Position numbers and translations under genes: made by a program. This document shows, piece after piece, positions 40,897-50,190 of a stretch of DNA of 64,000 bases. The stretch's first letter is position 1; the number at the start of each line of letters is the position of its first letter. This DNA comes from Moorella sp. E308F (lineage in GTDB: Bacteria; Bacillota; DSM-521; Neomoorellales; Neomoorellaceae): the NCBI RefSeq assembly GCF_006538365.1, contig NZ_BJKN01000001.1, forward strand, positions 301,688 through 365,687, given 5' to 3'. The notes under the pieces are model-generated. The model was not told the DNA's origin, made no database searches, and saw only the letters and a program-made list of their open reading frames with translations.

Positions 40897-41073
40897 GTAT
40901 CCACAATCTTTCCACATGTTAACCCCTTGAAAATCAAGCCTTCCAGCCAGTTATCCACATTTAGTGAATAACTTGCGACGGGGAGGATTTTAAATTTATC
41001 CACAGCAAAGGAAGCCTTAATTCCAGGTTAATCACAGGTTTATACACATTATCCACAGGTCAAATCGTCCACA
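40897..41073 (+). other. DnaA-box cluster in an intergenic region
   Basis: The 342-nt gap between the cyclo-ligase gene and tsaD holds perfect TTATNCACA boxes at 40951-40959, 40996-41004, 41040-41048 and 41049-41057 (the last two abutting), all in the same orientation. Weaker matches lie at 40897, 40908, 41028 and 41065. Spacing 40908-40951-40996-41040 is 43-45 bp, about four helical turns. No dnaA, dnaN or oriC-type neighbour is present, so this resembles a DnaA-titration or DnaA-regulated locus rather than the origin. The short ORFs crossing it are not credible genes. Confidence 0.8.
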
Positions 41074-41123
41074 AAAACAGCCGTTCAGGTCCCAAAATGG
41101 TCCCGGCACGGTCCGGGAGTCTG

Positions 41124-42140
41124 TTAATACAGTGGTAAATCGGGGATAGCGTTTAAATCCAGGGGGGCAAAATCCCGCCGCAGGTACTGGTAGTAGGCGG
41201 CGCAGGCGATCATGGCGGCATTATCGGTGCACAAATCAGGCGACGGGCAAAAAACGGGTAAACCTGCTTCCCGGGCTGCTGCCGCCAGCTCCCGGCGTAA
41301 GAAACCGTTGGCTGCCACACCCCCGGCCAGGAGGATGGAGCGGGCGGCAAAACGCCTGGCTGCCTGGACGGTTTTGGCCACCAGCACTTCTACCACCGCC
41401 GCCTGGAAGCTGGCCGCTACATCGGCGCGCTTAACCTCCATCCCGACCTGCCGGGCATGGTGGAGGTAATTGATTACCGCTGACTTCAGGCCGCTGAAGC
41501 TGAAGTCCAGGCTGCCTTCTTCCAGCCAGGCCCGGGGGAAATTGATGGCCCGGGGATTGCCCTCCCGGGCCAGCTTTTCTAGCTCAGGACCACCCGGGTA
41601 AGGCAGGCCCAGTACCCGGGCCACTTTGTCAAAGGCTTCCCCGGCGGCGTCGTCCCGGGTAGTCCCCAGGATGCGCCGGCAGGTATGGCTTTCCAGGTAC
41701 ACCAGGCTGGTATGGCCGCCGGATACTACCAGGCAGGCGGCCGGCAGGGGCAAATGGGGATACTGCAAAAAGCCGGCATAGATGTGGCCCAGCAGGTGGT
41801 GGACGCCGATGAGGGGTTTATCAAGGGCATAGGCCAGGCTTTTGGCGTAGGCCAGGCCTACCAGCAAAGCCCCCACCAGGCCGGGCCCGTACGTAACTGC
41901 CACGGCATCCAGGTCGGTGAAGGACAGGCCGGAAGTAGCCAGGGCTTCGGCCACCACCGGGACGATATTTTCCACGTGATGCCGGGAAGCTATCTCCGGC
42001 ACTACCCCGCCAAAGCGGCGGTGGGTAGCGATCTGGGAAGCAACGATGTTGGCCCGTACCTCAGTACCATTGATAACGACAGCTGCTGCCGTCTCGTCAC
42101 AGGAAGTTTCGATGGCCAGAATAGTGGTTGCTGGTTCCAC
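41124..42140 (-). CDS. tsaD: tRNA N6-adenosine threonylcarbamoyltransferase TsaD
   Basis: A 338-aa ASKHA-fold metalloenzyme making t6A37 in ANN-decoding tRNAs. Motifs: LAIETSCDETAAAVV, metal-binding HxxxH in GVHHLLGHIYAGF, VSGGHTSLVYL, PYPGGPELEKLA, FSFSGLKSAV and LAGGVAANGFLR. I use GTG 42140 (gaggag 7 nt upstream). Overlaps rimI by 44 nt and completes the tsaE-tsaB-rimI-tsaD operon. Confidence 0.96.
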   Translation of the reverse strand: MEPATTILAIETSCDETAAAVVINGTEVRANIVASQIATHRRFGGVVPEIASRHHVENIVPVVAEALATSGLSFTDLDAVAVTYGPGLVGALLVGLAYAKSLAYALDKPLIGVHHLLGHIYAGFLQYPHLPLPAACLVVSGGHTSLVYLESHTCRRILGTTRDDAAGEAFDKVARVLGLPYPGGPELEKLAREGNPRAINFPRAWLEEGSLDFSFSGLKSAVINYLHHARQVGMEVKRADVAASFQAAVVEVLVAKTVQAARRFAARSILLAGGVAANGFLRRELAAAAREAGLPVFCPSPDLCTDNAAMIACAAYYQYLRRDFAPLDLNAIPDLPLY

Positions 42141-42591
42141 TGCCATTCTCCTCAAAGAAATGTTTCCACATTATAATGGCGTCTTCGCGGTTGTCGTTAT
42201 AATAACCTTTACGGATCCCGGCGCGGGCAAAGCCCAGACGTTCATAAAGGCGCTGGGCCGGCCGGTTGGAAACCCGTACCTCGAGAGTCATCCTGTCGGC
42301 GCCCAGGCGCACGGCCTCCTGCATCAGGACCTTGAGGAGCAGCTCCCCCAGGCGCCGGCCGCGGTACCGGGGGTGGACAGCCACATTGGTAATGTGAGCT
42401 TCATCAAGGATAATCCACATCCCAGCATAGCCAATAACCTGCCGTCCGGCCAGGGCTACATAATAATAGGCAAAATTATTGTTATATATTTCATTTAAGA
42501 AGGAATGGCGCGTCCAGGGGGTAGAAAAGGATACCCTTTCAATGGCCAGCACCCCATCCAGGTATTCGCTGGTCATGGGCAGGATTTGCAC
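42097..42591 (-). CDS. rimI: Ribosomal-protein-S18-alanine N-acetyltransferase-type GNAT
   Basis: A ~164-aa GNAT acetyltransferase: ERVSFSTPWTRHSFLNE at the start, acetyl-CoA loop VHPRYRGRRLGELLLK, and LEVRVSNRPAQRLYERLGFARAGIRKGYY. The frame extends far upstream (to 42882) inside tsaB; GTG 42591 is the sensible start. Lies between tsaB and tsaD, overlapping both, the conserved position of RimI in Firmicutes. Confidence 0.9.
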   Translation of the reverse strand: MQILPMTSEYLDGVLAIERVSFSTPWTRHSFLNEIYNNNFAYYYVALAGRQVIGYAGMWIILDEAHITNVAVHPRYRGRRLGELLLKVLMQEAVRLGADRMTLEVRVSNRPAQRLYERLGFARAGIRKGYYNDNREDAIIMWKHFFEENGSGTSNHYSGHRNFL

Positions 42592-43280
42592 TTCGACCGG
42601 ACCTGCCTCTCCGCCGGTGAGGGGCGGAGATAGAGTGGCTTTAACTGGAAAAGGTTGTCTGCCTGCCCGGCCAGGAGGCGTTCCCGGCCCAACCTGGCTA
42701 TTTGCGCCGCCCGCGGCAGGGCGCTGGTGGAGGGAAGAAAGCGGGCCCTGGGTCCCAGCTGCTGCCATACTTCCCGGTATGGTGCTACTCCATCGCCTAA
42801 AAAATAGACCGGCATAGTGTACGATTTTAATGATTCGACTAGCAAGCAAGGATCCACGGCCTGATATGGTGTTAAACGGCATAATTCTCCCTCCTGCCAG
42901 CGGTAAAGGGCCGTATATACCTCCTGGCGGCGCGCATAGAGTACCGGGCAGACCAGCCCCGGTACCTCCCAGGCGTTCCAGGCCAGGCCATCCAGGGTGG
43001 GAATACCGGCCACCGGCTTTCGCGCCGCGTGGGCCAGGCCTTTGACTGTGGCCAGGCCAATCCGTAAACCTGTAAAGGACCCCGGCCCCAGGGCCACGGC
43101 CAGGCCGTCAAGATCGGCCAGTTTCACCCCCGCTTCACGGAGCAGGGCAGCGATCATGGGTAACAGGCGCTGGGAGTGGTTTTTGCGGGTATTGAAAAAC
43201 AATTCGGCTACCAGCCGGTCGCCATCGATTAAAGCCACCCCGGCAACCTGGGTGGCACTGTCAAGCCCCAGGACCAGCAA
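42573..43280 (-). CDS. tsaB: t6A biosynthesis protein TsaB
   Basis: A 235-aa ASKHA protein that partners TsaD. LGLDSATQVAGVALIDG at the N-terminus and AVALGPGSFTGLRIGLATVKGLAHA are characteristic; it lacks the metal-binding His pair of TsaD, as usual. TTG start, overlapping tsaE by 20 nt. Confidence 0.94.
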   Translation of the reverse strand: MLVLGLDSATQVAGVALIDGDRLVAELFFNTRKNHSQRLLPMIAALLREAGVKLADLDGLAVALGPGSFTGLRIGLATVKGLAHAARKPVAGIPTLDGLAWNAWEVPGLVCPVLYARRQEVYTALYRWQEGELCRLTPYQAVDPCLLVESLKSYTMPVYFLGDGVAPYREVWQQLGPRARFLPSTSALPRAAQIARLGRERLLAGQADNLFQLKPLYLRPSPAERQVRSKCKSCP

Positions 43281-43740
43281 TTTGCTTCAGCTCCTCCAGG
43301 ATACGGAGATAACGTTGCCCCCGGGCCGTCAGGGTAGCGCGCCGGCCTGCCGTGAGGTCATACTCCAGGCAAACCTCCAGGTACTCCGGGGGTAAAAGTT
43401 CCCCCAGACGCTCCCCCCACTCAATCACCGTCACTCCCTGGCCGTACAAATACTCCTCCAGTCCCAGCTCCAGGGCAGCCCCCGGGTCCTCCAGGCGATA
43501 AACATCAATATGGTAAAAGGGAAGGCGGCCCTGGTGTTCCTGAATCAGGGTAAAGGTGGGACTGGTAACCTTACCGGTCACTCCCAGGCCCTGGGCCAGG
43601 CCCTGGGCCAGGGTGGTCTTGCCGGCTCCCAGCTCGCCGGTGAGGATTATAACATCGCCCGGGTTTAAAAGCCGGCCCAGGATCCGGCCCAGTTCCCCGG
43701 TGGCCTCGGCATTCTTTAACCATATTTGCACAGTCGTCAC
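43261..43740 (-). CDS. tsaE: t6A biosynthesis ATPase TsaE
   Basis: A 159-aa P-loop ATPase that drives turnover of the TsaB-TsaD complex. Walker A LTGELGAGKTTLAQGLA, then SPTFTLIQEHQGRLPFYHIDVYRLEDP and VIEWGERL. First gene of the tsa operon; GTG start. Confidence 0.94.
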   Translation of the reverse strand: MTTVQIWLKNAEATGELGRILGRLLNPGDVIILTGELGAGKTTLAQGLAQGLGVTGKVTSPTFTLIQEHQGRLPFYHIDVYRLEDPGAALELGLEEYLYGQGVTVIEWGERLGELLPPEYLEVCLEYDLTAGRRATLTARGQRYLRILEELKQIAGPGA

Positions 43741-43772
43741 CGTTCATTCATTCCTGTTTTAATACCGCCCGT

Positions 43773-44354
43773 TCATTCTTCAAACTCCAGGGACAGTTGT
43801 TCCGCCTGCAAGGCGCGGTAAACGTCCCGCAAGCTTTTAAAATCCTCCCAGACCGGCCGTTTTTTAGCAGCATCCCTGAGCAGGGCTGCAGGGTGAAAGG
43901 TGGGCAGGTAACGAATACCATCCCGGGCAATCCACCGGCCCCGCAACCGGGTGATGCTGGCCCCGGGGGCAATTAAAGTTTGGGTGGCCACAGCCCCCAG
44001 GCAGACGACAATTTTAGGTTTAATAAGTTTAATCTGGGCCTCCAGAATGGGCCGGCAAGCCTGTACTTCAGCGGGAACCGGCTGGCGGTTGCCCGGCGGC
44101 CGGCATTTAACGACATTGGTTATATATAATTCTTCCCGTTTAAAGCCGGCAGCAACCAGGATGCGGTCGAGAAGCTCTCCGGCAGGCCCGACAAAGGGTC
44201 GGCCCAGTTCGTCTTCCCGGGCGCCAGGGCCCTCCCCCACCAGCATTAAGCCGGCCCGGGGGTTACCCTCACCAAAAACCACCTTTCTGGCCCCCTGCCT
44301 TAAGCTGCATCCCCGGCAGGCCAGGGCCTTCTGGCGCAGGGTTTCCAGGTCCAT
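43773..44354 (-). CDS. Family 4 uracil-DNA glycosylase (Fe-S)
   Basis: A 193-aa thermophile-type UDG removing uracil from DNA. The Fe-S Cys residues are visible: C-x2-C in CRGCSLRQ, then C in VVKCRPPGNR and C in VQACRPILEAQI. Active-site motif GEGPGAREDELGRPFVGPAG and the later FHPAALLR complete the family pattern. The first ATG frame begins 3 codons earlier; I use ATG 44354. Confidence 0.93.
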   Translation of the reverse strand: MDLETLRQKALACRGCSLRQGARKVVFGEGNPRAGLMLVGEGPGAREDELGRPFVGPAGELLDRILVAAGFKREELYITNVVKCRPPGNRQPVPAEVQACRPILEAQIKLIKPKIVVCLGAVATQTLIAPGASITRLRGRWIARDGIRYLPTFHPAALLRDAAKKRPVWEDFKSLRDVYRALQAEQLSLEFEE

Positions 44355-44455
44355 AAGCAACACCCAAAACCTTACTTCTACCTTTACGGCGATAATCCTG
44401 CCTGGTAATTACTTTCCCTGGCCGGCCTGGCACGGCCGCATAACATCTTGATACG

Positions 44456-45085
44456 CTAGTTCCGGGCCCGCCTGACGGCGGCCAGCAATTCCTTAGCGGC
44501 CGCAGCAACGTCCGGGGCACCGATCACCGCTGAGACGACGGCCACGCCGTCAGCTCCAGCTGCAATGACATCGGCGGCGTTGCTGGTGTTGATGCCACCT
44601 ATGGCGACAACAGGGATGGTGACTGCAGCCCGGATGGCCTTTAACCCCGCCAGGCCGATGGGTTCGCCGGCATCCCCTTTACTTTTAGTAGCGTAGATGC
44701 TGCCAACACCCAGGTAATCCGCACCGTCCGCAACCGCCTGCCGGGCCTCAGCCACCGTACCCGTTGATACCCCCAGGATTTTTCCCGGGCCCAGAAGCTC
44801 CCTGGCTACCCTGGCCGGTAAATCCTCCTGGCCGAGATGGACGCCATCAGCCTCTACCGCCAGGGCTACATCCAGGCGATCGTTTATGATAAAGGTAGCC
44901 CCGGCAGCGCGGGTAAGCTCCCGGATCTCCCGGCCCAGCTCTACCAGCTCCCGGGCCGGCAGGTCTTTCTCCCGCAGCTGGATGGCCGTCGCCCCGCCGG
45001 CCAGGGACTGGCGTACCAGTTCCAGGGTCGGCCGACCCCCTCCCAGTTCAGTAGTAATGATGACGTACAGGTCCCATGGAGCCAT
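44456..45085 (-). CDS. thiE: Thiamine-phosphate synthase
   Basis: A 209-aa TIM-barrel enzyme joining HMP-PP and thiazole phosphate. Motifs: GGATAIQLREKDLPARELVELGREI, FIINDRLDVALAVEADGVHLGQEDLP, DYLGVGSIYATKSKGDAG, VVAIGGINTSNAADV. ATG 45085 lies 8 nt after ggaggagg. No TPP riboswitch or other thi gene is adjacent. Confidence 0.94.
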   Translation of the reverse strand: MAPWDLYVIITTELGGGRPTLELVRQSLAGGATAIQLREKDLPARELVELGREIRELTRAAGATFIINDRLDVALAVEADGVHLGQEDLPARVARELLGPGKILGVSTGTVAEARQAVADGADYLGVGSIYATKSKGDAGEPIGLAGLKAIRAAVTIPVVAIGGINTSNAADVIAAGADGVAVVSAVIGAPDVAAAAKELLAAVRRARN

Positions 45086-45154
45086 GACATTGTCCTCCTC
45101 CAAAAAGTATAAAAGCCACCTACCTAGGTATGCAGGCGGCTTTATACTTCGTTA

Positions 45155-45544
45155 TTACCGGGCCACTTTCCTGCCTGTAGGTTCCGCGTCGGGTAAAGCA
45201 ACCTTGACCTTAGCCTTTAATTCGTCCAAGTCAAAGGGTTTGTAGATAAAGTCGCTGGCTCCCAGGCGCCAGACTTCCGACAGCGCCATCCCATCAACGT
45301 AAGCCGACATGATGATGACTGCCGTCTGCGGCGCCAGGGCCTTGATCCGCGGCAAGGCTTCCAGCCCGCTCATGATGGGCATCCTGACATCCATCACTAC
45401 TACATCTGGTCGCCAGCGTTCTACCTGGCGCAGGGCATCTTTCCCGTTAACTGCTGTTGCCACTTGATAGCCTTCTTCCTGGAAAGCAAGCTGCAATAAG
45501 GCACGGACACCCCGCTGGTCATCAACGATGAGTATCCTTGGCAC
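45155..45544 (-). CDS. Single-domain response regulator (Spo0F/CheY-like)
   Basis: A 129-aa receiver with no output domain. DDQ acidic pocket in ILIVDDQRGVR, phospho-Asp in VVVMDVRMPIMSG, Thr/Ser in IIMSAYVD, Lys in YKPFDLDELK. The pattern and length resemble Spo0F, a phosphorelay carrier, but a CheY-like role cannot be excluded. No kinase is adjacent. Confidence 0.85.
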   Translation of the reverse strand: MPRILIVDDQRGVRALLQLAFQEEGYQVATAVNGKDALRQVERWRPDVVVMDVRMPIMSGLEALPRIKALAPQTAVIIMSAYVDGMALSEVWRLGASDFIYKPFDLDELKAKVKVALPDAEPTGRKVAR

Positions 45545-45652
45545 GACCTATGCATCCTCCGGAATTACCTGGAAAATCATTCTCCTATGTTTTTTATTCG
45601 ACATGCAATGACCAATTCCTTGCAACTTATGTAAAAAATATGTAAGAAAACG

Positions 45653-46354
45653 TTATCCTAAAAGTTGCTCAATAAAATATTCAAACAACTGTTTCTGCCG
45701 CTGGTCATGACAATACAAATCCTCAGGGTGCCACTGGACACCAATTACCATTGCCTTCCCTTCCCCTTCCAGGGCTTCAATTAGGCCATCAGGAGCCACG
45801 GCACTTACCCTTAAACCCTTACCCACCCGGCGGACTGCCTGGTGGTGCAGGCTGTTGACTCGTGTCGCTACCCCCAAAATTCTTACCAGCCGGGTGCCGG
45901 GTAGAACCTTAATATCGTGGCTTGGTTCCTCCCTGGGCCCGGCCTGGGTGTGCTCCAGGGCATCTGGAACTTCTGTTTTGATATCCTGGTACAGGTCACC
46001 TCCGGCAGCCACATTGAGCACCTGGATGCCCCGACAAATAGCAAGTACCGGCTTACCGGCCGCCAGGGCGGCCCGGGTCAGGGCCAGCTCAAAGGCATCC
46101 CGTTCCGGGATGACTTTATACAGCCTGGCTTGCGGCCGGGCGTTAAAAAAAGACGGCTCAATATCACCGCCACCTGTTAAAAGCAAGCCATCGATGATTG
46201 CCAGGTAACCTGCTGCCAGTTCCGGGTTTACCGGCGGTAAGAGTACCGGCAAGCCCCCGGCGACTGTAATAGCCTGGAGATAGGTCGCCCGCAAGAAAGC
46301 GCGTTCCCGGCCGCGCTCCAGGTCACAGGTAACCCCTATTCTTGGCGCAGCCAT
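45653..46354 (-). CDS. Class I glutamine amidotransferase, gamma-Glu-GABA hydrolase (PuuD) family
   Basis: A 233-aa peptidase C26-type hydrolase. Catalytic Cys in AICRGIQVLNVA, His and Glu in GVQWHPEDLY; GLLLTGGGDIEPSFF precedes. The family hydrolyses gamma-glutamyl compounds such as gamma-Glu-GABA; no other Puu genes are nearby, so the substrate is open. ATG 46354 after acggggggagaact. Confidence 0.88.
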   Translation of the reverse strand: MAAPRIGVTCDLERGRERAFLRATYLQAITVAGGLPVLLPPVNPELAAGYLAIIDGLLLTGGGDIEPSFFNARPQARLYKVIPERDAFELALTRAALAAGKPVLAICRGIQVLNVAAGGDLYQDIKTEVPDALEHTQAGPREEPSHDIKVLPGTRLVRILGVATRVNSLHHQAVRRVGKGLRVSAVAPDGLIEALEGEGKAMVIGVQWHPEDLYCHDQRQKQLFEYFIEQLLG

Positions 46355-46387
46355 AGTTCTCCCCCCGTAACTCGCCCTCTCCAAAAA

Positions 46388-46738
46388 CTATATCTCTATC
46401 AAGCCCAGGCTGATCTCTATGGCCCGGTTGACCTTTTCCAGGGTTTCTTCATCAAGGACGGCTACCTTTTGCTTGAGGCGGCTTTTGTCAATAGTACGGA
46501 TTTGTTCCAGAAGGATAACCGAATCCCGCTCCAGGCCGCTCCTGGCAGCGCTGATTTCCACGTGGGTGGGTAATTTTGCCTTGGCGATCTGAGACGTGAT
46601 AGCGGCAACGATGGTGGTAGGACTGTACTGATTGCCGATGTCATTCTGGATGATAAGTACCGGCCGGGTTCCTCCTTGTTCGGAACCGACCACCGGATTT
46701 AGATGGGCATAAAAAACGTCTCCACGCCGAACCAGCAT
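46388..46738 (-). CDS. mazF: MazF/EndoA mRNA interferase toxin
   Basis: A 116-aa toxin close to Bacillus Endo[35 protein letters not shown], then [21 protein letters not shown] and [10 protein letters not shown]. It cuts mRNA at specific short sequences. ATG 46738 starts 1 nt after the mazE stop. The operon position downstream of alr is the conserved Firmicutes context. Confidence 0.94.
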   Translation of the reverse strand: MLVRRGDVFYAHLNPVVGSEQGGTRPVLIIQNDIGNQYSPTTIVAAITSQIAKAKLPTHVEISAARSGLERDSVILLEQIRTIDKSRLKQKVAVLDEETLEKVNRAIEISLGLIEI

Positions 46739-46739
46739 T

Positions 46740-47018
46740 TTATTTACACTCCGCCAGTCTATCATCATCGTAGTATTTCTGGGCTTCATTTTCTACATCA
46801 TAGTGTTCCACCGCAAGGGCCAGATTGATTGACGCCATTTCCTGGTATCCCCGTTTCATTTGCTCCCGGATATCGCGGCGTTTACGCTCTGTAATATATA
46901 ATTTCATGGCTTCGCGAATAAATTCACTCCTATTACGCCTTTCCAGGGTCGCCAGGCCGTCGACCTCGGCCAGGAGGCTTTCCGGTAGACTGATCATGAT
47001 CCGTTTGACACCCGGCAA
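46740..47018 (-). CDS. mazE: MazE/EndoAI-type ribbon-helix-helix antitoxin
   Basis: A ~92-aa antitoxin. N-terminal RHH DNA-binding domain ([39 protein letters not shown]) and an acidic C-terminus that would bind the toxin. TTG 47018 lies 9 nt after aggagg. Likely autoregulates the pair. Confidence 0.92.
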   Translation of the reverse strand: MPGVKRIMISLPESLLAEVDGLATLERRNRSEFIREAMKLYITERKRRDIREQMKRGYQEMASINLALAVEHYDVENEAQKYYDDDRLAECK

Positions 47019-47169
47019 GAAAAGGCACCTCCTACTGGGAAGTAGCAACTTAAGGTCAGACAGGGGTTACGGCCTATAAACACTTTATATTGCTGTCATG
47101 ATATAACCAATTATAGCGGTAAAGGATTACCAGCGCAAGGCCGGGAGAAATCATTTCAACGGCCATTTT

Positions 47170-48291
47170 TTAACTTTGGTTATATACCCGCGGTACCCTC
47201 CCGGAAATCAGGCAAAGAATTTCATAGTTTATCGTTCCCATCCAGGCAGCCACTTCCTCCACCGGCAGATACTGTTCCCCCTGGTGGCCGAACAGGACTA
47301 CTTCGTCGCCGGTGCTGGCTTCCGGGACAGCCGTAACATCTATCATACACTGATCCATGCAGACCCGGCCGATAACCGGCGCCCGACGGCCCCGGATTAA
47401 TACTTCCGCCCGGTTGGAAAGGAGACGCGAGTAGCCGTCGGCGTAGCCCACCGGCAAAGTTGCTATCCTGGCGGGGGCAGGCGTACAGTAGGTGCAACCA
47501 TAGCTAATATACGTCCCGGCCGGCACCTCCTTTACCAGAACGACCCTGGTCTTTAAAGTCATGGCCGGACGTAAATCCAGGCGCTCCCTCCGAACCTCCG
47601 GGGAAGGATAATGGCCATAAAGAATAATACCCGCCCGCACCAGGTTGAAATGGGTTTCCGGCAGGTCGATTATGGCCCCGCTGTTGGCCGCATGGCGCCA
47701 GGGGAAGGTTATGCCCTGTTGCTCCAGGTCGGTAATTACCCTTTGAAACAGGGCCAGTTGCCGCCTGGTATAGGTTTTATCGGCTGCATCGGCAGCGGCA
47801 AAATGGGTGAATATACCTTCCAGCCGGACGTGGGGCAACCTGGCTATGGCCAGAGCCTCAGCTACGGCCCGGTCAGGCAAAAAACCCAGCCGTCCCATGC
47901 CGGTATCAATTTTTAAATGCAGCCGCGCCCGGGTACCGGCAGCAGCGGCGGCTGCATTCAAGACCCGGGCCTGTTCCAGGCTGAAGACCGTCTGGGACAG
48001 GTCCGCGGCCACCACCCGGCCGGCATCTTCGGCCGGGGTATAGCCTAAAATAAGCAGAGGGGCTGTAATCCCCTCCTCCCGTAACGCCAGGGCTTCATCC
48101 AGCGTGGCTACCCCCAACCATGTGACCCCGCTCGCCAGGGCCGTCCTGGCTACCGGCACGGCCCCGTGGCCGTAAGCGTTGGCTTTAACAATAGCCATGA
48201 TCTCTGTTTGTGGGGCTAATATTTTTTTAATGGCGCGGACATTGTGGGCGATGGCATCCAAATCAATCTCGGCCCAAACCGGCCGTGACAC
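47170..48291 (-). CDS. alr: Alanine racemase
   Basis: A 373-aa PLP enzyme making D-alanine for peptidoglycan. PLP Lys in [32 protein letters not shown], and the second active-site Tyr region [28 protein letters not shown]. Start GTG overlaps nnrD by 29 nt. Confidence 0.96.
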   Translation of the reverse strand: MSRPVWAEIDLDAIAHNVRAIKKILAPQTEIMAIVKANAYGHGAVPVARTALASGVTWLGVATLDEALALREEGITAPLLILGYTPAEDAGRVVAADLSQTVFSLEQARVLNAAAAAAGTRARLHLKIDTGMGRLGFLPDRAVAEALAIARLPHVRLEGIFTHFAAADAADKTYTRRQLALFQRVITDLEQQGITFPWRHAANSGAIIDLPETHFNLVRAGIILYGHYPSPEVRRERLDLRPAMTLKTRVVLVKEVPAGTYISYGCTYCTPAPARIATLPVGYADGYSRLLSNRAEVLIRGRRAPVIGRVCMDQCMIDVTAVPEASTGDEVVLFGHQGEQYLPVEEVAAWMGTINYEILCLISGRVPRVYNQS

Positions 48292-49849
48292 CGGCCTCCA
48301 CCTCCAAATTGCGGCAAACCGCTGGTAAAAAGTTTAACAAATCTCCCGCCAGGAGAGCATACTGGCCCAGGCTGGCCCGCGCCTCGTCCCCGGCCGCTCC
48401 ATGCAAGAAGGCCCCCAGGGCCGCGGCCACCCCTGGCTCCAGCCCCTGGGCCATAAGGCCAGCGATAATCCCCGTCAGGACATCGCCGCTGCCGGCGGTA
48501 GCCATGCCGGGATTTCCTGTAGGATTAATGTAGGCCTGCCCGTCGGGCCAGGCGATGATGGTGCGGGCACCTTTAAGGACGAGGACCACCTGCCATTCCC
48601 GGGCGTACTTCCTGGCTATCTCCAGGCGATCTTCCTGGACTCTGGCCGCCGTTGTCCCCACCAGGCGCGCCATCTCCCCCGGATGGGGTGTTAGAACCAG
48701 GGGACCGTGATCACCGGTAAGGATGCTGGTATCTGTTGCCAGGGCATTGAGGGCATCGGCATCGACCACCGCCGGAACCTTAAGGCGGGGTAGGAGCTCC
48801 TTTACCAGTTCCATTGTTGCCGGGTCCCGGGAAAGGCCGGGACCAAGGGCCAGGACGTCACATTGCGCCAGGCGCTCCAGGATGGGGTCCAGGGCCTCAC
48901 GGCTTAAAGATCCGCCCGGTGTTTCCGGCAGGGAACAGGTCATGACTTCCGTCGTTTTCATTTCCAGAATGGTATGGACACCCTGCGGTACGGCCGCCGT
49001 TACCAGGCCGGCCCCGGCCCTTAAAGCTGCCGCGGCCGCCAGGGTAATAGCCCCGGTCAGGCCCGGTGAACCGCCCACGGCCAGGACATGGCCGTAAAGG
49101 CCCTTGTGACTGCTGGCATCCCGTTTGGGCAAGCGGGAACGGCACCAGGCCGTTGTCAGCAGGTGCAGGTTAAAACGCTGGCTGTCAATGAGTTTCTGGG
49201 GGATGCCTATGTCGGCCACTTCCAGGCGGCCGGCGTAGCTCGCCCCCGGCTCGACGGCCAGCCCCAGTTTGGGCAGGGCAAAGGTTACGGTCCAGGTAGC
49301 CTGAATGCAGGGGCCAAAAGCCCGGCCGGTATCTGCTTCCAGGCCGGAGGGCAGGTCAACGGCCACTGTCACCCGGTGGGCTTTATTGATCATGGTGATG
49401 ACGGCTGCCGGCAAGCCCATGGCCGCTCCTTTAAAACCGGTACCAAAAATGGCGTCTACCACCAGGTCGGCATAAAGGAGGGCGATGTCAGCCCGCTGGA
49501 GGTGGCTTTCCCCCAGGATTGGGTAGAGCCTGCCGCCCATCTTCTGGTAAATTTCCAAGTTTGTCCGGGCATCACCCCGCAAGTCCTCCGGCCGGGCAAG
49601 AAGGAAGACCTTAACCTCCGCCCCCTGGTTTAACAGATGGCGGGCCACCACCAGGCCGTCGCCACCGTTATTGCCTTTGCCGCAGAAGATTAATACCCGG
49701 CGGTTCTTCACCCGGTCTTGAAAATGGCGCCGGATGGATTCCACGACCCTCAAGCCAGCATTTTCCATGAGCACAATGCTGGGTACCAGGTACTCGCTGG
49801 AAGCCAGGCGGTCCAGCTGCCCCATTTCCGCGGCCGTTACCAGATACAT
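48263..49849 (-). CDS. nnrD: Bifunctional NAD(P)H-hydrate epimerase/ADP-dependent dehydratase
   Basis: A 528-aa metabolite-repair enzyme. Residues 1-215 form the epimerase domain ([29 protein letters not shown]); 225-520 form the dehydratase domain ([60 protein letters not shown]). It repairs hydrated NADH/NADPH, which form faster at high temperature. ATG 49849 after agagggatggtt. Confidence 0.96.
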   Translation of the reverse strand: MYLVTAAEMGQLDRLASSEYLVPSIVLMENAGLRVVESIRRHFQDRVKNRRVLIFCGKGNNGGDGLVVARHLLNQGAEVKVFLLARPEDLRGDARTNLEIYQKMGGRLYPILGESHLQRADIALLYADLVVDAIFGTGFKGAAMGLPAAVITMINKAHRVTVAVDLPSGLEADTGRAFGPCIQATWTVTFALPKLGLAVEPGASYAGRLEVADIGIPQKLIDSQRFNLHLLTTAWCRSRLPKRDASSHKGLYGHVLAVGGSPGLTGAITLAAAAALRAGAGLVTAAVPQGVHTILEMKTTEVMTCSLPETPGGSLSREALDPILERLAQCDVLALGPGLSRDPATMELVKELLPRLKVPAVVDADALNALATDTSILTGDHGPLVLTPHPGEMARLVGTTAARVQEDRLEIARKYAREWQVVLVLKGARTIIAWPDGQAYINPTGNPGMATAGSGDVLTGIIAGLMAQGLEPGVAAALGAFLHGAAGDEARASLGQYALLAGDLLNFLPAVCRNLEVEAGVTAGLGRD

Positions 49850-49897
49850 AACCATCCCTCTTCCGAAAATAGGGTTCTGCTAAAAATGGTACCTTCT

Positions 49898-50153
49898 GGT
49901 GGGGATATGTCCCTCCGTCGCTCAGGAGTTACGCGCCGACAGGACTACGGCTCGGTTCGGACCGCTGCTCGTCGCCTGCGGATTGCCAATGAAAAGGCTT
50001 CCTGCTCCGCTGGCCTAAATCCTTCTATGAGGTCACGCTATATTCCTCGCCAAGGCACGCTCAGGCGTCCTCGGCGTCGGCAGCGGTTCCCTCACCTCGC
50101 CTGTCCTTTTGACCTTCGCTCCACTATTCGCGGCTCCGGGACATATCCCCACC
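49898..50153. repeat. 256-bp element bounded by 16-bp perfect inverted repeats
   Basis: The ends are GGTGGGGATATGTCCC (49898-49913) and its exact reverse complement (50138-50153). The interior is GC-rich, pyrimidine-skewed on this strand (many CTCGC/CCTCG words) and shows no start-supported ORF. It separates nnrD from acpS, which are usually close. Just outside lies a CGAAGC/GCTTCG hairpin (50165-50181). A MITE-like or palindromic repeat, or a structured RNA, are the options. The whole gene-free interval is 49850-50190. Confidence 0.7.
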
Positions 50154-50190
50154 CATATCGTCGTCGAAGCTTTCGGCTTCGCGTGCAGGG

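Noticed and set aside
40815..41003. 62-codon minus-strand ORF across the DnaA-box cluster
   Set aside because: No ribosome-binding site, no recognisable protein features; the DNA is explained by DnaA boxes.
42592..42882. N-terminal extension of RimI
   Set aside because: It is tsaB DNA read in another frame; family length and the overlap pattern favour GTG 42591.
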